Origin: Acidobacteriota bacterium
Lineage (GTDB): Bacteria; Acidobacteriota; Blastocatellia; Pyrinomonadales; Pyrinomonadaceae
Length of the DNA stretch: 64,000 bases
Direction: 5' to 3'
Assembly: GCA_019639115.1 (NCBI GenBank)
Contig: JAHBSM010000007.1
Location: forward strand, 1 to 64,000
Part shown: positions 36,329 to 45,090 of the stretch, in pieces
Numbering within the stretch: position 1 is the stretch's first letter
How the letters are laid out: each line of letters starts with the position of its first letter
Program-made: the position numbers and the translations under genes
The notes under the pieces: generated by a model
Seen by the model: only the letters and a program-made list of their open reading frames with translations
The model's database searches: none
What the model was told of the DNA's origin: nothing

Positions 36329-37219
36329 ATGTTCTTATCATCAGAGGGCGGACATCACGAGCCGCTGATCGTGGAGTTCATAAACCATTACATCGGCGAG
36401 CCGGTGTATCACTTTCAGATGGCCTACACCAGGCCGATCTGGGTAAAACTCTTCGGATATTTCGGCACGACGCCCGAGCAGGTGTGGGGAGTAGCCTATA
36501 CCCCGGAGAACGCGGTCCCGTGGTACACGATCATGTTTGCGATCGCCTGTATCCTTACCGTGGTTGCCATCAATCTGCTCAAAGGCAAGCTCTCAGAAGA
36601 TGACCCGTCGAACGGCCAGTTGACGCTCGAAGCCGCGTATTTGGCGCTCCGCGACATGGTCTCGTCGATAATCGGTCCGCATGGGTTCAAGTATTTCCCG
36701 GTCGTGGCCACTTTTGCGTTCCTGATCCTGATCTCGAACCTGATGGGCCAATTCCCGATGTTCATGTCACCGACGGCGTCGGTCAACGTGACATTTGCCC
36801 TCGGTATCACGTCGTTCGTTTACTACAACTACATCGGCATCAGCGAGAACGGCCTTTTTGGACATCTCAAGCATTTTGCGGGGCCTAAACTGCCCGGCTA
36901 TATGTTCCTCATCACAATGCTTATATTCGTGATCGAGCTTATCAGTAACGGCATTCGGCCTTTGACTCTCGGAGTTCGTCTTTTTGCGAATATGTATTCG
37001 GACGAACAGGTATTCGTGCAGATCACGAACCTGTATCCGCCGATCACACACTTTGTGGTGCCGCTCCTGCTCACGCTGCTCGGAGTATTTGTTGCTGCGG
37101 TTCAGGCATTCGTTTTCACCTTGCTGTCGATGATCTATATCGGCGAGGTAAGCCATCCGCACGATGAACATCACGACGAGGAACACGCTGACCACGCACC
37201 GGCGGCGGCTCATGCGTAA
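36329..37219 (+). CDS. atpB: ATP synthase F0 subunit a
   Basis: Subunit a provides the proton half-channels beside the c-ring. Spans follow the standard order, and the essential Arg is in ELISNGIRPLTLGVRLFANM (around residue 220-230). The C-terminus carries an unusual tail rich in His and Glu (HPHDEHHDEEHADHAPAAAHA), which could bind divalent metal. The protein is 296 residues, slightly long because of it. The c-subunit gene follows after about 260 bases. Confidence 0.95.
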   Translation: MFLSSEGGHHEPLIVEFINHYIGEPVYHFQMAYTRPIWVKLFGYFGTTPEQVWGVAYTPENAVPWYTIMFAIACILTVVAINLLKGKLSEDDPSNGQLTLEAAYLALRDMVSSIIGPHGFKYFPVVATFAFLILISNLMGQFPMFMSPTASVNVTFALGITSFVYYNYIGISENGLFGHLKHFAGPKLPGYMFLITMLIFVIELISNGIRPLTLGVRLFANMYSDEQVFVQITNLYPPITHFVVPLLLTLLGVFVAAVQAFVFTLLSMIYIGEVSHPHDEHHDEEHADHAPAAAHA

Positions 37220-37478
37220 ATGAATTCTCGGCCCCCGGCGGCCGCGAAGCGGGCGAAGGCAATGCGGCCTGAGCCTTGTTTGACAGATAGTGACGATTGG
37301 GGACGTTTGTCCCATTGGCCTGACTTGATAGCAGTATGGCCCGCACGCATCAGGAGACTCGACTCCAACGTGAGTAGAAATCGAGGCATACCGGAAGCGA
37401 GGCGAAATAATACCCCGACGGCCGAGGTAAGAGCGCGGCCCCAAGCGTCACAAAGACCAATAGAATAGGAGACTGAAA

Positions 37479-37805
37479 ATGAATAAAGTTAAATATATCT
37501 TCTTTGCTACGCTTGCACTCGCATTGATGGCGCTCCCGGCGCTCGCTCAAGGCGGTGCGGCAGACAACGAATCGACCGTGAATGCCGCCAAGGCTATCGG
37601 TGCGGGTATCGGTTTCGGGCTGGCCGCAGGGCTCGCAGGCATCGCACAGGGCCTCGTTGGTTCGCGTGCCGCCGAAGGCGTCGCACGCAATCCCGGAGCG
37701 ACCAGCAATGTTCAGACCATCATGATCATTGCGCTGGCACTTATCGAATCACTCGTGCTCTTTGCTCTGCTTATCATGTTCGTCGTGGTCGGAACCGTCA
37801 AATAG
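37479..37805 (+). CDS. atpE: ATP synthase F0 subunit c, with N-terminal leader
   Basis: The hairpin subunit of the rotor ring. The N-terminal 25 residues (KYIFFATLALALMALPALAQ) resemble a cleavable signal peptide, unlike standard c subunits of about 80 residues; total length is 108. The ring helices are GAGIGFGLAAGLAGIAQGLVG and ALALIESLVLFALLIMFV, with the ion-carrying Glu in IES. The loop AAEGVARNPGATS is typical. A Gln in TM1 and a Ser next to the Glu occur in sodium-type rings, but other sodium ligands differ. A ribosome binding site (AGGAGACTGAAA) lies upstream, and a terminator follows. Confidence 0.94.
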   Translation: MNKVKYIFFATLALALMALPALAQGGAADNESTVNAAKAIGAGIGFGLAAGLAGIAQGLVGSRAAEGVARNPGATSNVQTIMIIALALIESLVLFALLIMFVVVGTVK

Positions 37806-37831
37806 TTCCGCCGCACTATCATTGAACAACC

Positions 37832-37860
37832 GGGCGGAGCTAATTGCTCCGCCCTTTTTT
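37832..37860 (+). terminator. Intrinsic terminator after atpE
   Basis: GGGCGGAGC-TAATT-GCTCCGCCC forms a perfect nine-pair stem with a five-base loop, followed by six T. It ends the F0 operon. Confidence 0.93.
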
Positions 37861-37948
37861 AGCGCCAAACTGCGCCGACTCTGTGTGTTATCATTCACTC
37901 GGGCCGGCAGATCGGTAGAGGATTGGTGTCGTTTCGGCATTCCGTTAT

Positions 37949-38434
37949 ATGGAACAGTATCTTTGGATATTCTGGGTCGTGTTGGCCGTTGGCCTCTTGA
38001 TCGCTGAGATCTTTACACTCGGATTCGTGCTTTTCTGGTTCGGACTGGGAGCGGCCGCGGCCGCGATAGCCGGATTCGCAGGCGGAGGGCTCGGGCTTCA
38101 GTTCCTTTTGTTCGCCGCGGTCTCGATAGGGCTGACCGTGATGTCGCGAACCATATTTGCAAGATATTTCGCGCACGGCGAACGTGATCGCCTGAGGACC
38201 GGTGCCGAGGCACTTCCGGGCATGACGGGCACGGTCACAGCCGCAAGCCGAGGAGCTCTCGACGAGGGAGCGGTCAAGGTCTATGGTTCGGAATGGAAGG
38301 CCTTTCCGATAGACGGCGAAACAAAGCTGATCGAAGGCGAAAAGGTAGAAGTAGTAGAGGTTCGTGGATCGTCGATCTACGTACGAAAGGCCGAAGATGA
38401 CGCGGCCGATTGGCGCGGCCGCGATAACGATTAG
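37949..38434 (+). CDS. NfeD-family membrane protein
   Basis: A 161-residue protein with two or three N-terminal spans (LWIFWVVLAVGLLIAEIFT and FVLFWFGLGAAAAAIAGFA). A C-terminal OB-fold domain follows (LPGMTGTVTAASRGALDEGAVKVYGSEWKAF). NfeD proteins accompany stomatin-type membrane proteins. Here the SPFH gene is elsewhere, and the direct neighbour is a PP2C phosphatase whose end overlaps it by four bases. Confidence 0.9.
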   Translation: MEQYLWIFWVVLAVGLLIAEIFTLGFVLFWFGLGAAAAAIAGFAGGGLGLQFLLFAAVSIGLTVMSRTIFARYFAHGERDRLRTGAEALPGMTGTVTAASRGALDEGAVKVYGSEWKAFPIDGETKLIEGEKVEVVEVRGSSIYVRKAEDDAADWRGRDND

Positions 38435-39366
38435 GGCAGCTCGGCGGTGTCCTGTTCGGCCGTGTCGTGTATGCCGCCGAGATCGAGCATTTCGAGCCGA
38501 ACGTCCTCGCCGTCCGCCACCGGCAGATCCTCCCCGGAGAATTTAGCGACAATTACGGTGATGTTATCCTCGCCGCCGTTCTCATTCGCCAGTGTGATGA
38601 GTTCGACGCAGGCAGCCGCCAGATCTTCATAGTTGTCGAGTATGATGCGTTGGAGTTCGGCCGCAGGCACTTTATTAGACAAGCCGTCGCTGCAAAGCAG
38701 GAATACATCGCCGCGGTGCGGCTCTATGCGGGCCGATACGGGGTAGATCTCGTTCTGTGCTCCGAGTGCCTGAAGGATCACGTTCTTGAGCGTGTGAGAC
38801 TCCGCCTCTTCTGCTGAGATCTGCTGCGTATCTATCAACTGCTGAACCAGCGATTGGTCCTTGGTCACCTGATATATGTGGCCGTTACGGATCAGGTAGG
38901 CTCGGCTGTCACCGACCTGTATCAGGTCCGCGGCCCTCGGCGTGATGCCAAGTCCGGTAAATGTCGCTCCCATTCCCTGAAATTGGGCGTCCGAACGTCC
39001 CTGTTCGTGGATTCGCTGGTTAGCAAAAACGGTCGCTTCGTAGAGTCGGCTGATGAGATAATTGTCGCTTTCCTCAGGCGTCAAGGTTGATTCGGCATCA
39101 GGTGCGAGCACCATTTCGCTTACGGTCTCGACGGCCATCGTGCTTGCGACCTCCCCCGCGAGAGCTCCGCCCATACCGTCCGACACGGCCAATACGAGGC
39201 CGCTGCCGTCCAGGTCGAATTTCTGCGACTCGATCACGAACTCGCCGTCGTCCTGGGACCCCGTCCATCGTCGGCTGCCGACAATGTCGAGCACGAGGTA
39301 ATTGTCCTCATTCCCTTTTCGAACGCGCCCGATGTGAGACGTCGCGTGAATCTCTACAGTCACCAT
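38431..39366 (-). CDS. PP2C-family serine/threonine phosphatase
   Basis: Dephosphorylates Ser/Thr in Hanks-type signalling. The start MVTVEIHATSHIGRVRKGNEDNY fits the family. Metal-binding Asp residues are in GNEDN, AVSDGMGG, CSDGLSN and GGEDNITVIV. The 311 residues are standard. The cognate kinase is not in the window. It is transcribed toward NfeD. Confidence 0.94.
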   Translation of the reverse strand: MVTVEIHATSHIGRVRKGNEDNYLVLDIVGSRRWTGSQDDGEFVIESQKFDLDGSGLVLAVSDGMGGALAGEVASTMAVETVSEMVLAPDAESTLTPEESDNYLISRLYEATVFANQRIHEQGRSDAQFQGMGATFTGLGITPRAADLIQVGDSRAYLIRNGHIYQVTKDQSLVQQLIDTQQISAEEAESHTLKNVILQALGAQNEIYPVSARIEPHRGDVFLLCSDGLSNKVPAAELQRIILDNYEDLAAACVELITLANENGGEDNITVIVAKFSGEDLPVADGEDVRLEMLDLGGIHDTAEQDTAELP

Positions 39367-39368
39367 AT

Positions 39369-40502
39369 TCAGCTTAATGCCTGATCGAGGTCGGCGATAA
39401 TATCCTCGACATCCTCGATACCGACCGAGATCCGGACGAGGCCGTCGGTAATGCCAAGTGCGGCCCGCTTTTCGGCAGGCACCGAGGCGTGCGTCATCGA
39501 CGCAGGATGTGAAATAAGGCTCTCTACGCCACCGAGACTTTCGCCAAGTATACACAATTTGACGTTCTCGAGGACCTTTTTTGCGTTATCCAGCGAACCG
39601 GTCTCAAACGACACCATTCCGCCGAAACCCGTCTGCTGACGTTTTGCAAGTTCGTGCTGCGGATGCGAAGCAAGCCCGGGATAATAGACCTTTTCGATCC
39701 TCGGATGTTCGGCAAGAAAATTGGCTACGACGCGGCCGTTACGATCATGTGCCTCCATCCGGACGGCGAGTGTCTTTGTTCCCCGCAATACCAAAAATGA
39801 GTCAAACGGCGACAGTATCGCTCCGACGCTGTTCTGTATGAAACCTATCCTTTCTGCGTCTGCTTCATCGTTGAGAGCAACAAATCCGCCGACGCTGTCG
39901 GAATGTCCGTTCAAGTACTTTGTGGTCGAATGGACCACGATATCGACGCCGTGCTCGATCGGCCGCTGAAAATACGGCGACATGAACGTATTGTCGCAGA
40001 CGACTCGCGCCCCTCTCGCATGGGCAATGTCGGATACGGCGGCAAGATCGGTCACGGTCATCACCGGGTTTGTCGGCGTTTCAACGAAGACCATTTTTGT
40101 ATTCGGCCGAAATGCCTGCTCCAGCGAAGCCGTGTCGGACGTGTCAGACAGGTCGAACTGGACACCGTAATCAGCGAGTACCCGGCTGAACAACCTAAAT
40201 GTGCCGCCGTACGTATTATCGCCGAGGATCACATGTTCGCCTGCCGTTACGAGTTTTAGGACTGCGTCGATAGCCGACATACCAGACGCAAATGCAAATC
40301 CGAACCGGGCGCCTTCGAGCGCGGCGATGTTCGTCTCGAGCGCCGCACGGGTCGGATTCTGAGTTCGAGCGTATTCGTAGCCCTTATGACGCCCGAGCCC
40401 GTCCTGGGCATAAGTAGACGTCTGATAGATCGGAACGCTTACCGCTCCCGTCGTCGGGTCCGGGTCGTTGCCTGCATGGATCGCGATGGTCGAGAAACCC
40501 AT
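39369..40502 (-). CDS. metB: Cystathionine gamma-synthase-type PLP enzyme
   Basis: A 377-residue trans-sulfuration-family enzyme of methionine metabolism. Signatures are IAIHAGNDPDPTTGAVSVPI, EYARTQNPTRAALE, ASGMSAIDAVL, the PLP lysine in VHSTTKYLNGHSD (about residue 195) and SLGGVESLISHPASMTHASV. Closely related enzymes (MetB, MetC-like, O-acetylhomoserine sulfhydrylase) are hard to separate by sequence alone, but motif style favours MetB. It is divergent from a LysR regulator with an intervening palindrome, which suggests regulation. Confidence 0.88.
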   Translation of the reverse strand: MGFSTIAIHAGNDPDPTTGAVSVPIYQTSTYAQDGLGRHKGYEYARTQNPTRAALETNIAALEGARFGFAFASGMSAIDAVLKLVTAGEHVILGDNTYGGTFRLFSRVLADYGVQFDLSDTSDTASLEQAFRPNTKMVFVETPTNPVMTVTDLAAVSDIAHARGARVVCDNTFMSPYFQRPIEHGVDIVVHSTTKYLNGHSDSVGGFVALNDEADAERIGFIQNSVGAILSPFDSFLVLRGTKTLAVRMEAHDRNGRVVANFLAEHPRIEKVYYPGLASHPQHELAKRQQTGFGGMVSFETGSLDNAKKVLENVKLCILGESLGGVESLISHPASMTHASVPAEKRAALGITDGLVRISVGIEDVEDIIADLDQALS

Positions 40503-40626
40503 AGATCGATTGTCCGCCGATCGGCGAAAACACGGTATTTTATCCTATTAGGTGCATTTGACGCTAACAGTCCTCGCGAACTCCGATCAAATGGTGTGCC
40601 CGCAATGAAACGATGCCGCCTGCTTT

Positions 40627-40645
40627 ACATAACGTCACGTTATGT
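40627..40645. promoter_or_regulatory. Putative LysR operator, perfect inverted repeat
   Basis: ACATAACG-TCA-CGTTATGT: two perfect eight-base arms around three bases, 42 bases upstream of the LysR start and in the intergenic region shared with metB. The position and size fit a dimeric LysR-type regulator. The flank toward the regulator is AT-rich with repeated CATAAT elements, which could be promoter. Confidence 0.6.
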
Positions 40646-40686
40646 TACTATCCTTTTTCATAATCTATTGTCATAATATTTTCATT

Positions 40687-41604
40687 GTGGATATCAACCA
40701 GCTTGAGGTATTGGTAACCGTGGCTCGCGAGAGAAGCTTCTCGAGGGCGGCGGAGGTGCTCGGCCGTACGCAGCCTGCGATCAGCCAGGCCGTAAGCAGA
40801 CTCGAGCGTTCCGTAGGCGAGGTCTTATTCGATCGCACGTCTAAGGACGGAACGCTGACCTACGCCGGCGAGGTCTTGCTCGAACACGCGACGGCCATAC
40901 TAGGTATGCGGGCCGCCGCCGTGAACTCGATCCGTGAGATCCGCGGGCTGAGCTCGGGACGCGTGACGTTCAGCGCCAATGAACATACCGTATTCAGCCT
41001 GATCCCGCTCATTGAACGATTCCGAAACAAGCATCCCGAGATCAAGATCGAGGTTCAGCGAGGCGTCGCGAGCCGGATCCCGAAGCAGATCACGGCTCGC
41101 GAGGTCGAGCTTGGCGTCGTGTCTTTCCAGCCGAATGACCCGACGCTCGTCTCGGTACCGCTTCGGCGTGATGAACTCGCCCTCGTCGTACCGCCGTCGC
41201 ATCCGCTCGCGGGCCGGCGTTCAGTCGCGATACGGGAGCTGGCGACGGAGTCGTTCATTGCGCATAATGCACCGTCGCCCTATCGGCAAAAGGTGATCGA
41301 GGCATTTGATGAGAATGGGACCATGCTGAATATCGCGATCGAGCTGCCGTCGCTCGAAGCCATCAAGCGAATGGTAGCCGCGGGCGCCGGCATCGCGTTG
41401 CTGCCGAGGCTCACCGTCGAATCCGAGGTCGAGCTCGGCCGATTGGCGGCGGTACGGGTCAAGGACCTCAAGCTCGAACGGCGGCTGAATATGATCTATA
41501 GGCGGTCGGCGACTCTCTCGCACGCGGCACGGGCATTCGTCGAGCTGGCGAGCGATGAGACGAGCCGGGCTGCGAACCGACGGCGGGATGCCGAAAATCG
41601 CTAG
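40687..41604 (+). CDS. LysR-family transcriptional regulator
   Basis: A 305-residue regulator starting at GTG. The winged helix is in LEVLVTVARERSFSRAAEVL, then RTQPAISQAVSRLE. The periplasmic-binding-like effector domain follows (GRVTFSANEHTVFSLIPLIE). Divergent from metB, so it probably controls sulfur-amino-acid or related genes in response to a small ligand. The ligand is unknown. The palindrome at 40627 is a likely binding site. Confidence 0.92.
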   Translation: MDINQLEVLVTVARERSFSRAAEVLGRTQPAISQAVSRLERSVGEVLFDRTSKDGTLTYAGEVLLEHATAILGMRAAAVNSIREIRGLSSGRVTFSANEHTVFSLIPLIERFRNKHPEIKIEVQRGVASRIPKQITAREVELGVVSFQPNDPTLVSVPLRRDELALVVPPSHPLAGRRSVAIRELATESFIAHNAPSPYRQKVIEAFDENGTMLNIAIELPSLEAIKRMVAAGAGIALLPRLTVESEVELGRLAAVRVKDLKLERRLNMIYRRSATLSHAARAFVELASDETSRAANRRRDAENR

Positions 41605-41694
41605 GATTAGCGTCGCGAATCGGCTAGAATCGTCGAAGGTCGTATTTATATGACCCAGTAAACCCAAAAGTCCAACAACCGGAAGACCTAAGCG

Positions 41695-42030
41695 ATGTCG
41701 ATTGAGAACGTCCAGAGTGAAGCTGCAGCCTCGCACGACCGGCGCAGTTCCGACCGCAAAAAGCTGATCGTTGATGTCCGTTATGAGGGCGGCGACGGCA
41801 CAGGCATTGCCAACACTCGCGATATAGGTGTTGGCGGATTGTATATGACGACGAGCGAGACGCTCGATATCGGGACCCCTGTGTCGATGTCTCTCAGCAT
41901 CCGCGGAACGACGCTGCGGATCGACGGTGTCGTGGTCTATGCCGATCCGGGACACGGCGTCGGAGTGAGATTCAAAGATGTATCCGACTCAGACCTTGAG
42001 CTGCTGACCGGCGAGATAGGCAATATCTGA
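41695..42030 (+). CDS. PilZ-domain protein
   Basis: A 111-residue single-domain protein with the c-di-GMP-binding arrangement: RRSSDRKKLIVDVRYEG (an R-rich N-terminal element) and TRDIGVGGLYMTT, corresponding to the D/NxSxxG loop but with Gly replacing Ser. A second strand pattern (VGVRFKDVSDSDLELL) ends it. c-di-GMP binding is likely but not certain because of the Ser substitution. It is followed by the YbdK-type ligase after about 40 bases. Confidence 0.83.
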   Translation: MSIENVQSEAAASHDRRSSDRKKLIVDVRYEGGDGTGIANTRDIGVGGLYMTTSETLDIGTPVSMSLSIRGTTLRIDGVVVYADPGHGVGVRFKDVSDSDLELLTGEIGNI

Positions 42031-42071
42031 AAGCCGGCGACGAGATGACCGGGAAGAGGAGCCGACCAAAT

Positions 42072-43193
42072 ATGTTCGATCAATTCACGCTTGGCATTGA
42101 AGAGGAGTTTCAGATCGTCGATCCCGAGACACGCGAACTAAAATCGCACGTCTCCGAGATATTGGAGGAAGGCAAGCTTCTTCTCGGCGAAAAGATAAAG
42201 CCCGAGATGATCCAATCGATGATCGAGGTAGGGACCGGTGTCTGCGCGAATATACAAGAGGCTCGCGAGGACATCACCAAGCTGCGATGCATCATCTCGT
42301 CGCTCGCGCGCAACAAAGGCATGGCGATCGTCGCCGCTTCCACGCATCCGTTCTCGAAATGGTCAGAGCAGGAGATCTACGACGGCGACCGATACAAACT
42401 TCTGGTCGATGAGCTCCAGATGGTGGCCCGCTCGCTGCTTATTTTCGGTGTTCACGTCCACGTTGGTGTGCCTGATCTCGAGCGGCGCATCCAGATCATG
42501 AATGCGGCCCGTTACTTCCTGCCGCACATACTGGCGATGACTACATCCTCGCCGTTCTGGCTTGGGCACAACACGGGGCTCAAATCGTATCGCTCGGAAG
42601 TGTTCAAGAAGTTTCCGAGAACCGAGATACCGGACCATTTCGAGTCTTATCCGCAGTACCAAGCCTATGTGGATCTGCTCATCAAGATGCATTGCATCCA
42701 GGACGGATCGAAGATCTGGTGGGACGTCCGGCCGCACTACAAGTTCCCGACGCTTGAGTTTCGTGTCTGTGATATACCGACCCGCGTAGACGACACGATC
42801 GCGGTCGCCGCACTGTTCCAGGCCATCGTTGCCAAACTGCACCTGCTGATCGACAAGAATCTGGGCTTCCGGATTTACCATCGCCGGCTGATACTCGAGA
42901 ACAAATGGCGGGCTATCCGCTACGGGCTCGACGGTATGCTTCTCGATCTCGGCAAGCAAAAAGAAGTGCCGGTCAAGGACCTGATACACGAACTGCTGGA
43001 GTTCGTCGACGAGGTGGTCGATCCGCTCGGCTCTCGAGACGAGATCAACCACATTTACCGCATGCTCGATCGCGGCACGTCGGCCGACGAACAATTGCGT
43101 GTCTTTGAGGAGTCGGGCGGTGATTTCAACGCGGTCGTCGATATGCTGATGGCCAACACGCTCGAAAATGTACCCGTCGAGTGTTTTGACTAA
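42072..43193 (+). CDS. Carboxylate-amine ligase YbdK family (GCS2)
   Basis: An ATP-grasp-like glutamate-cysteine ligase type 2 enzyme. MFDQFTLGIEEEFQIVD is the start, preceded by an AGAGGAG ribosome binding sequence. The ATP/metal region is represented by HVHVGVPDLERR, GHNTGLKSYRSEVFKKFPR and the PTLEFRVCDIPTRVDD segment. These enzymes ligate an amine to a carboxylate, with E. coli YbdK showing weak gamma-glutamylcysteine ligase activity. The physiological product is unknown. A class I amidotransferase lies nearby, separated by a SIMPL gene on the opposite strand. Confidence 0.88.
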   Translation: MFDQFTLGIEEEFQIVDPETRELKSHVSEILEEGKLLLGEKIKPEMIQSMIEVGTGVCANIQEAREDITKLRCIISSLARNKGMAIVAASTHPFSKWSEQEIYDGDRYKLLVDELQMVARSLLIFGVHVHVGVPDLERRIQIMNAARYFLPHILAMTTSSPFWLGHNTGLKSYRSEVFKKFPRTEIPDHFESYPQYQAYVDLLIKMHCIQDGSKIWWDVRPHYKFPTLEFRVCDIPTRVDDTIAVAALFQAIVAKLHLLIDKNLGFRIYHRRLILENKWRAIRYGLDGMLLDLGKQKEVPVKDLIHELLEFVDEVVDPLGSRDEINHIYRMLDRGTSADEQLRVFEESGGDFNAVVDMLMANTLENVPVECFD

Positions 43194-43981
43194 TTTAGTT
43201 CGAACACAACGGTGACGCTCGCCTCGACGGAGATCGAACCGACCGAGAACGTGCCGAATTTTGACGATGTAACAACCGACGTAATGGGAGAGGACGACGC
43301 GACGTTTGTCGCGTTGGCCATCCCGTTCGAGTTCGCAAAGTATCTGTCCGACGAGGTTCCTTCCGTTATTTTGATAGCCTTGCCTACTGTCTGACCTATA
43401 GCGCTTGTCATCGATCTGGCCTTATCGAGGGCGGCTTTCATAGCCATCTCGCGAGCATTCGCACGCAGTTCGATAAGCCGCGACGTCTCAAATTTTACAT
43501 CGTCTATCCTGGTCGGTTTGGTAGCCAAGATATCGTTGAAGAGTTCTTCAAATATCTCGAGCCTTTTCAGTTTGATCGTAACTGATCTTGAGACTTCGTA
43601 GCCCTGAAATTCCCTAACGCCCACCTCGTCGCCGTCCTCGTCGTAGACGGGCTTTTGCCGGTCGCGGATGGATAGGTATTTCATCGATACCGAGATGTTG
43701 TTCGTACGGACATCGCCCGACGGTAACGCATATTTCGCGGCGATGCGCAGCATTGCGGCCACACCCTCCTCATTGGCCTTGCGTGCCGCATTCAGATCCT
43801 TGTCGAGTTTGGTGAAATCGACCGAGATCGTCGCGAGATCCGGCTCGACCGCGATCTCAGCCTTGCCCGTGACCTCGATAAATGGCACGCCGTAGGCGTC
43901 AGTTCTCGCTTGGGCCAACAAAGCGGTCGAGCACACAGAGATCGCCGCAACTATCGGGATGAACAGGCTAAGTATTTTCAT
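43190..43981 (-). CDS. SIMPL-domain (DUF541) secreted protein
   Basis: A 263-residue protein with a signal peptide (MKILSLFIPIVAAISVCSTALLA). The mature SIMPL domain starts with EVTGKAEIAVEPDLATISVD, then RTNNISVSMKY and the GYEVSRSVTIKLKRLE segment, ending in VEASVTVVFELN. Members assemble into periplasmic oligomers and protect against oxidative or envelope stress in some bacteria. It converges on the YbdK-type gene with a four-base overlap. Confidence 0.93.
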   Translation of the reverse strand: MKILSLFIPIVAAISVCSTALLAQARTDAYGVPFIEVTGKAEIAVEPDLATISVDFTKLDKDLNAARKANEEGVAAMLRIAAKYALPSGDVRTNNISVSMKYLSIRDRQKPVYDEDGDEVGVREFQGYEVSRSVTIKLKRLEIFEELFNDILATKPTRIDDVKFETSRLIELRANAREMAMKAALDKARSMTSAIGQTVGKAIKITEGTSSDRYFANSNGMANATNVASSSPITSVVTSSKFGTFSVGSISVEASVTVVFELN

Positions 43982-44046
43982 TGCGATTAAGAGATTAGAT
44001 GAACCGGGAGCTGTCAGGTTGCCTGCCGGCCGCTAACGAGGCGTGA

Positions 44047-44985
44047 TCAATCCATCTTCCCATGTGCGAGAGCCAAGCTCAAGAAATTCTCGAAGAGGAT
44101 TCGACCGTCACGGCTTTCGTTCGGATGTTCCCAGCGAGTCGGATTCTTGGACCAGTCCTCGAACGATTTCTCCAAATGGAACTGGACCGTATAGATCAGT
44201 TGGCCGTCTGAGTCCTTGACCATCATCTGATTCTTGCACAGGTACGAGGTCGCAAGCAGACGGAAACCGTCCGGGACGCCCATGACCTGAACGCCGTGAT
44301 TCTGCCAGACACGCAGAATGTCGTCGTCCTTGGTATAGTCCTGCCAAACGCCGGAGGCCTGGTCGTCGATGCCGTCAAAGATTGGATCCGATTTATCTAC
44401 GATCTTTACGAATCGATACTGATATTCGACCACGCGGCCCGATCGCTTAACTTTCAGATCCAGATCGTCGAGCGTTCTCAGCGTCCCGTCGAAAGCGATC
44501 GATACAAGCTGATGCGCACCGCATATCGCCAGTATCGGTATCCTGGTTCCTTTGATAAAGGTCCGAAAACTATCGATATGCAGCGGATTATAGTAGTCAA
44601 AATCGGCGTATGTGCCGCTCATCACTATCGCGTCCGGAGCGAATTGACGTGCTGCGTCCTTGATCTCTGACAGATGAACGGTCATCACCTTGGGGCTCTT
44701 AACCAGCCGCTTGACGTTTTGAGCAATATTGTTGCAGGCGAGCCCGCCGACCTTTCGTTCGAATTCCAGCTTCGACTTCAGGTTGCCGTCCCATTCTCTG
44801 AGCGCCAGGTCGGACAGGTCCGATTCGTAACGCAGCAGATCATTCACGATCAAGACGCGAATGTGATCGATCTTCTTTTCGATAGGCTCATACTTGCAAA
44901 AAGTGTTGTTGCCGAATGGGAACGGCAGCTTCTCTTTTTCGCTAGCTTTGGCTACGGCATCGTACATATTCGGTCTGGCGTGCAC
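44047..44985 (-). CDS. Class I glutamine amidotransferase-like protein
   Basis: A triad-type amidotransferase: AICGAHQLVSIAF holds the nucleophilic Cys (about residue 168) and VQFHLEKSFEDW the His/Glu pair (about 276-280). The N-terminal 90 residues are an extension with a cysteine (TFCKYE) not present in the core domain. No partner synthase is adjacent apart from the carboxylate-amine ligase 850 bases away. I suggest they form an amide-forming pair, but this is inferred. The start is a GTG; an ATG six codons later is possible. Confidence 0.85.
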   Translation of the reverse strand: MHARPNMYDAVAKASEKEKLPFPFGNNTFCKYEPIEKKIDHIRVLIVNDLLRYESDLSDLALREWDGNLKSKLEFERKVGGLACNNIAQNVKRLVKSPKVMTVHLSEIKDAARQFAPDAIVMSGTYADFDYYNPLHIDSFRTFIKGTRIPILAICGAHQLVSIAFDGTLRTLDDLDLKVKRSGRVVEYQYRFVKIVDKSDPIFDGIDDQASGVWQDYTKDDDILRVWQNHGVQVMGVPDGFRLLATSYLCKNQMMVKDSDGQLIYTVQFHLEKSFEDWSKNPTRWEHPNESRDGRILFENFLSLALAHGKMD

Positions 44986-45090
44986 CCTCAGGAGACCTCC
45001 GTCGGGCGCATCAGGTGATTATATCATCAATCTTTCAGCCGTAAAGGCTTTTGCTCGCCGACCAGCGGCGCGGCTCCACAGCGGAACGGT

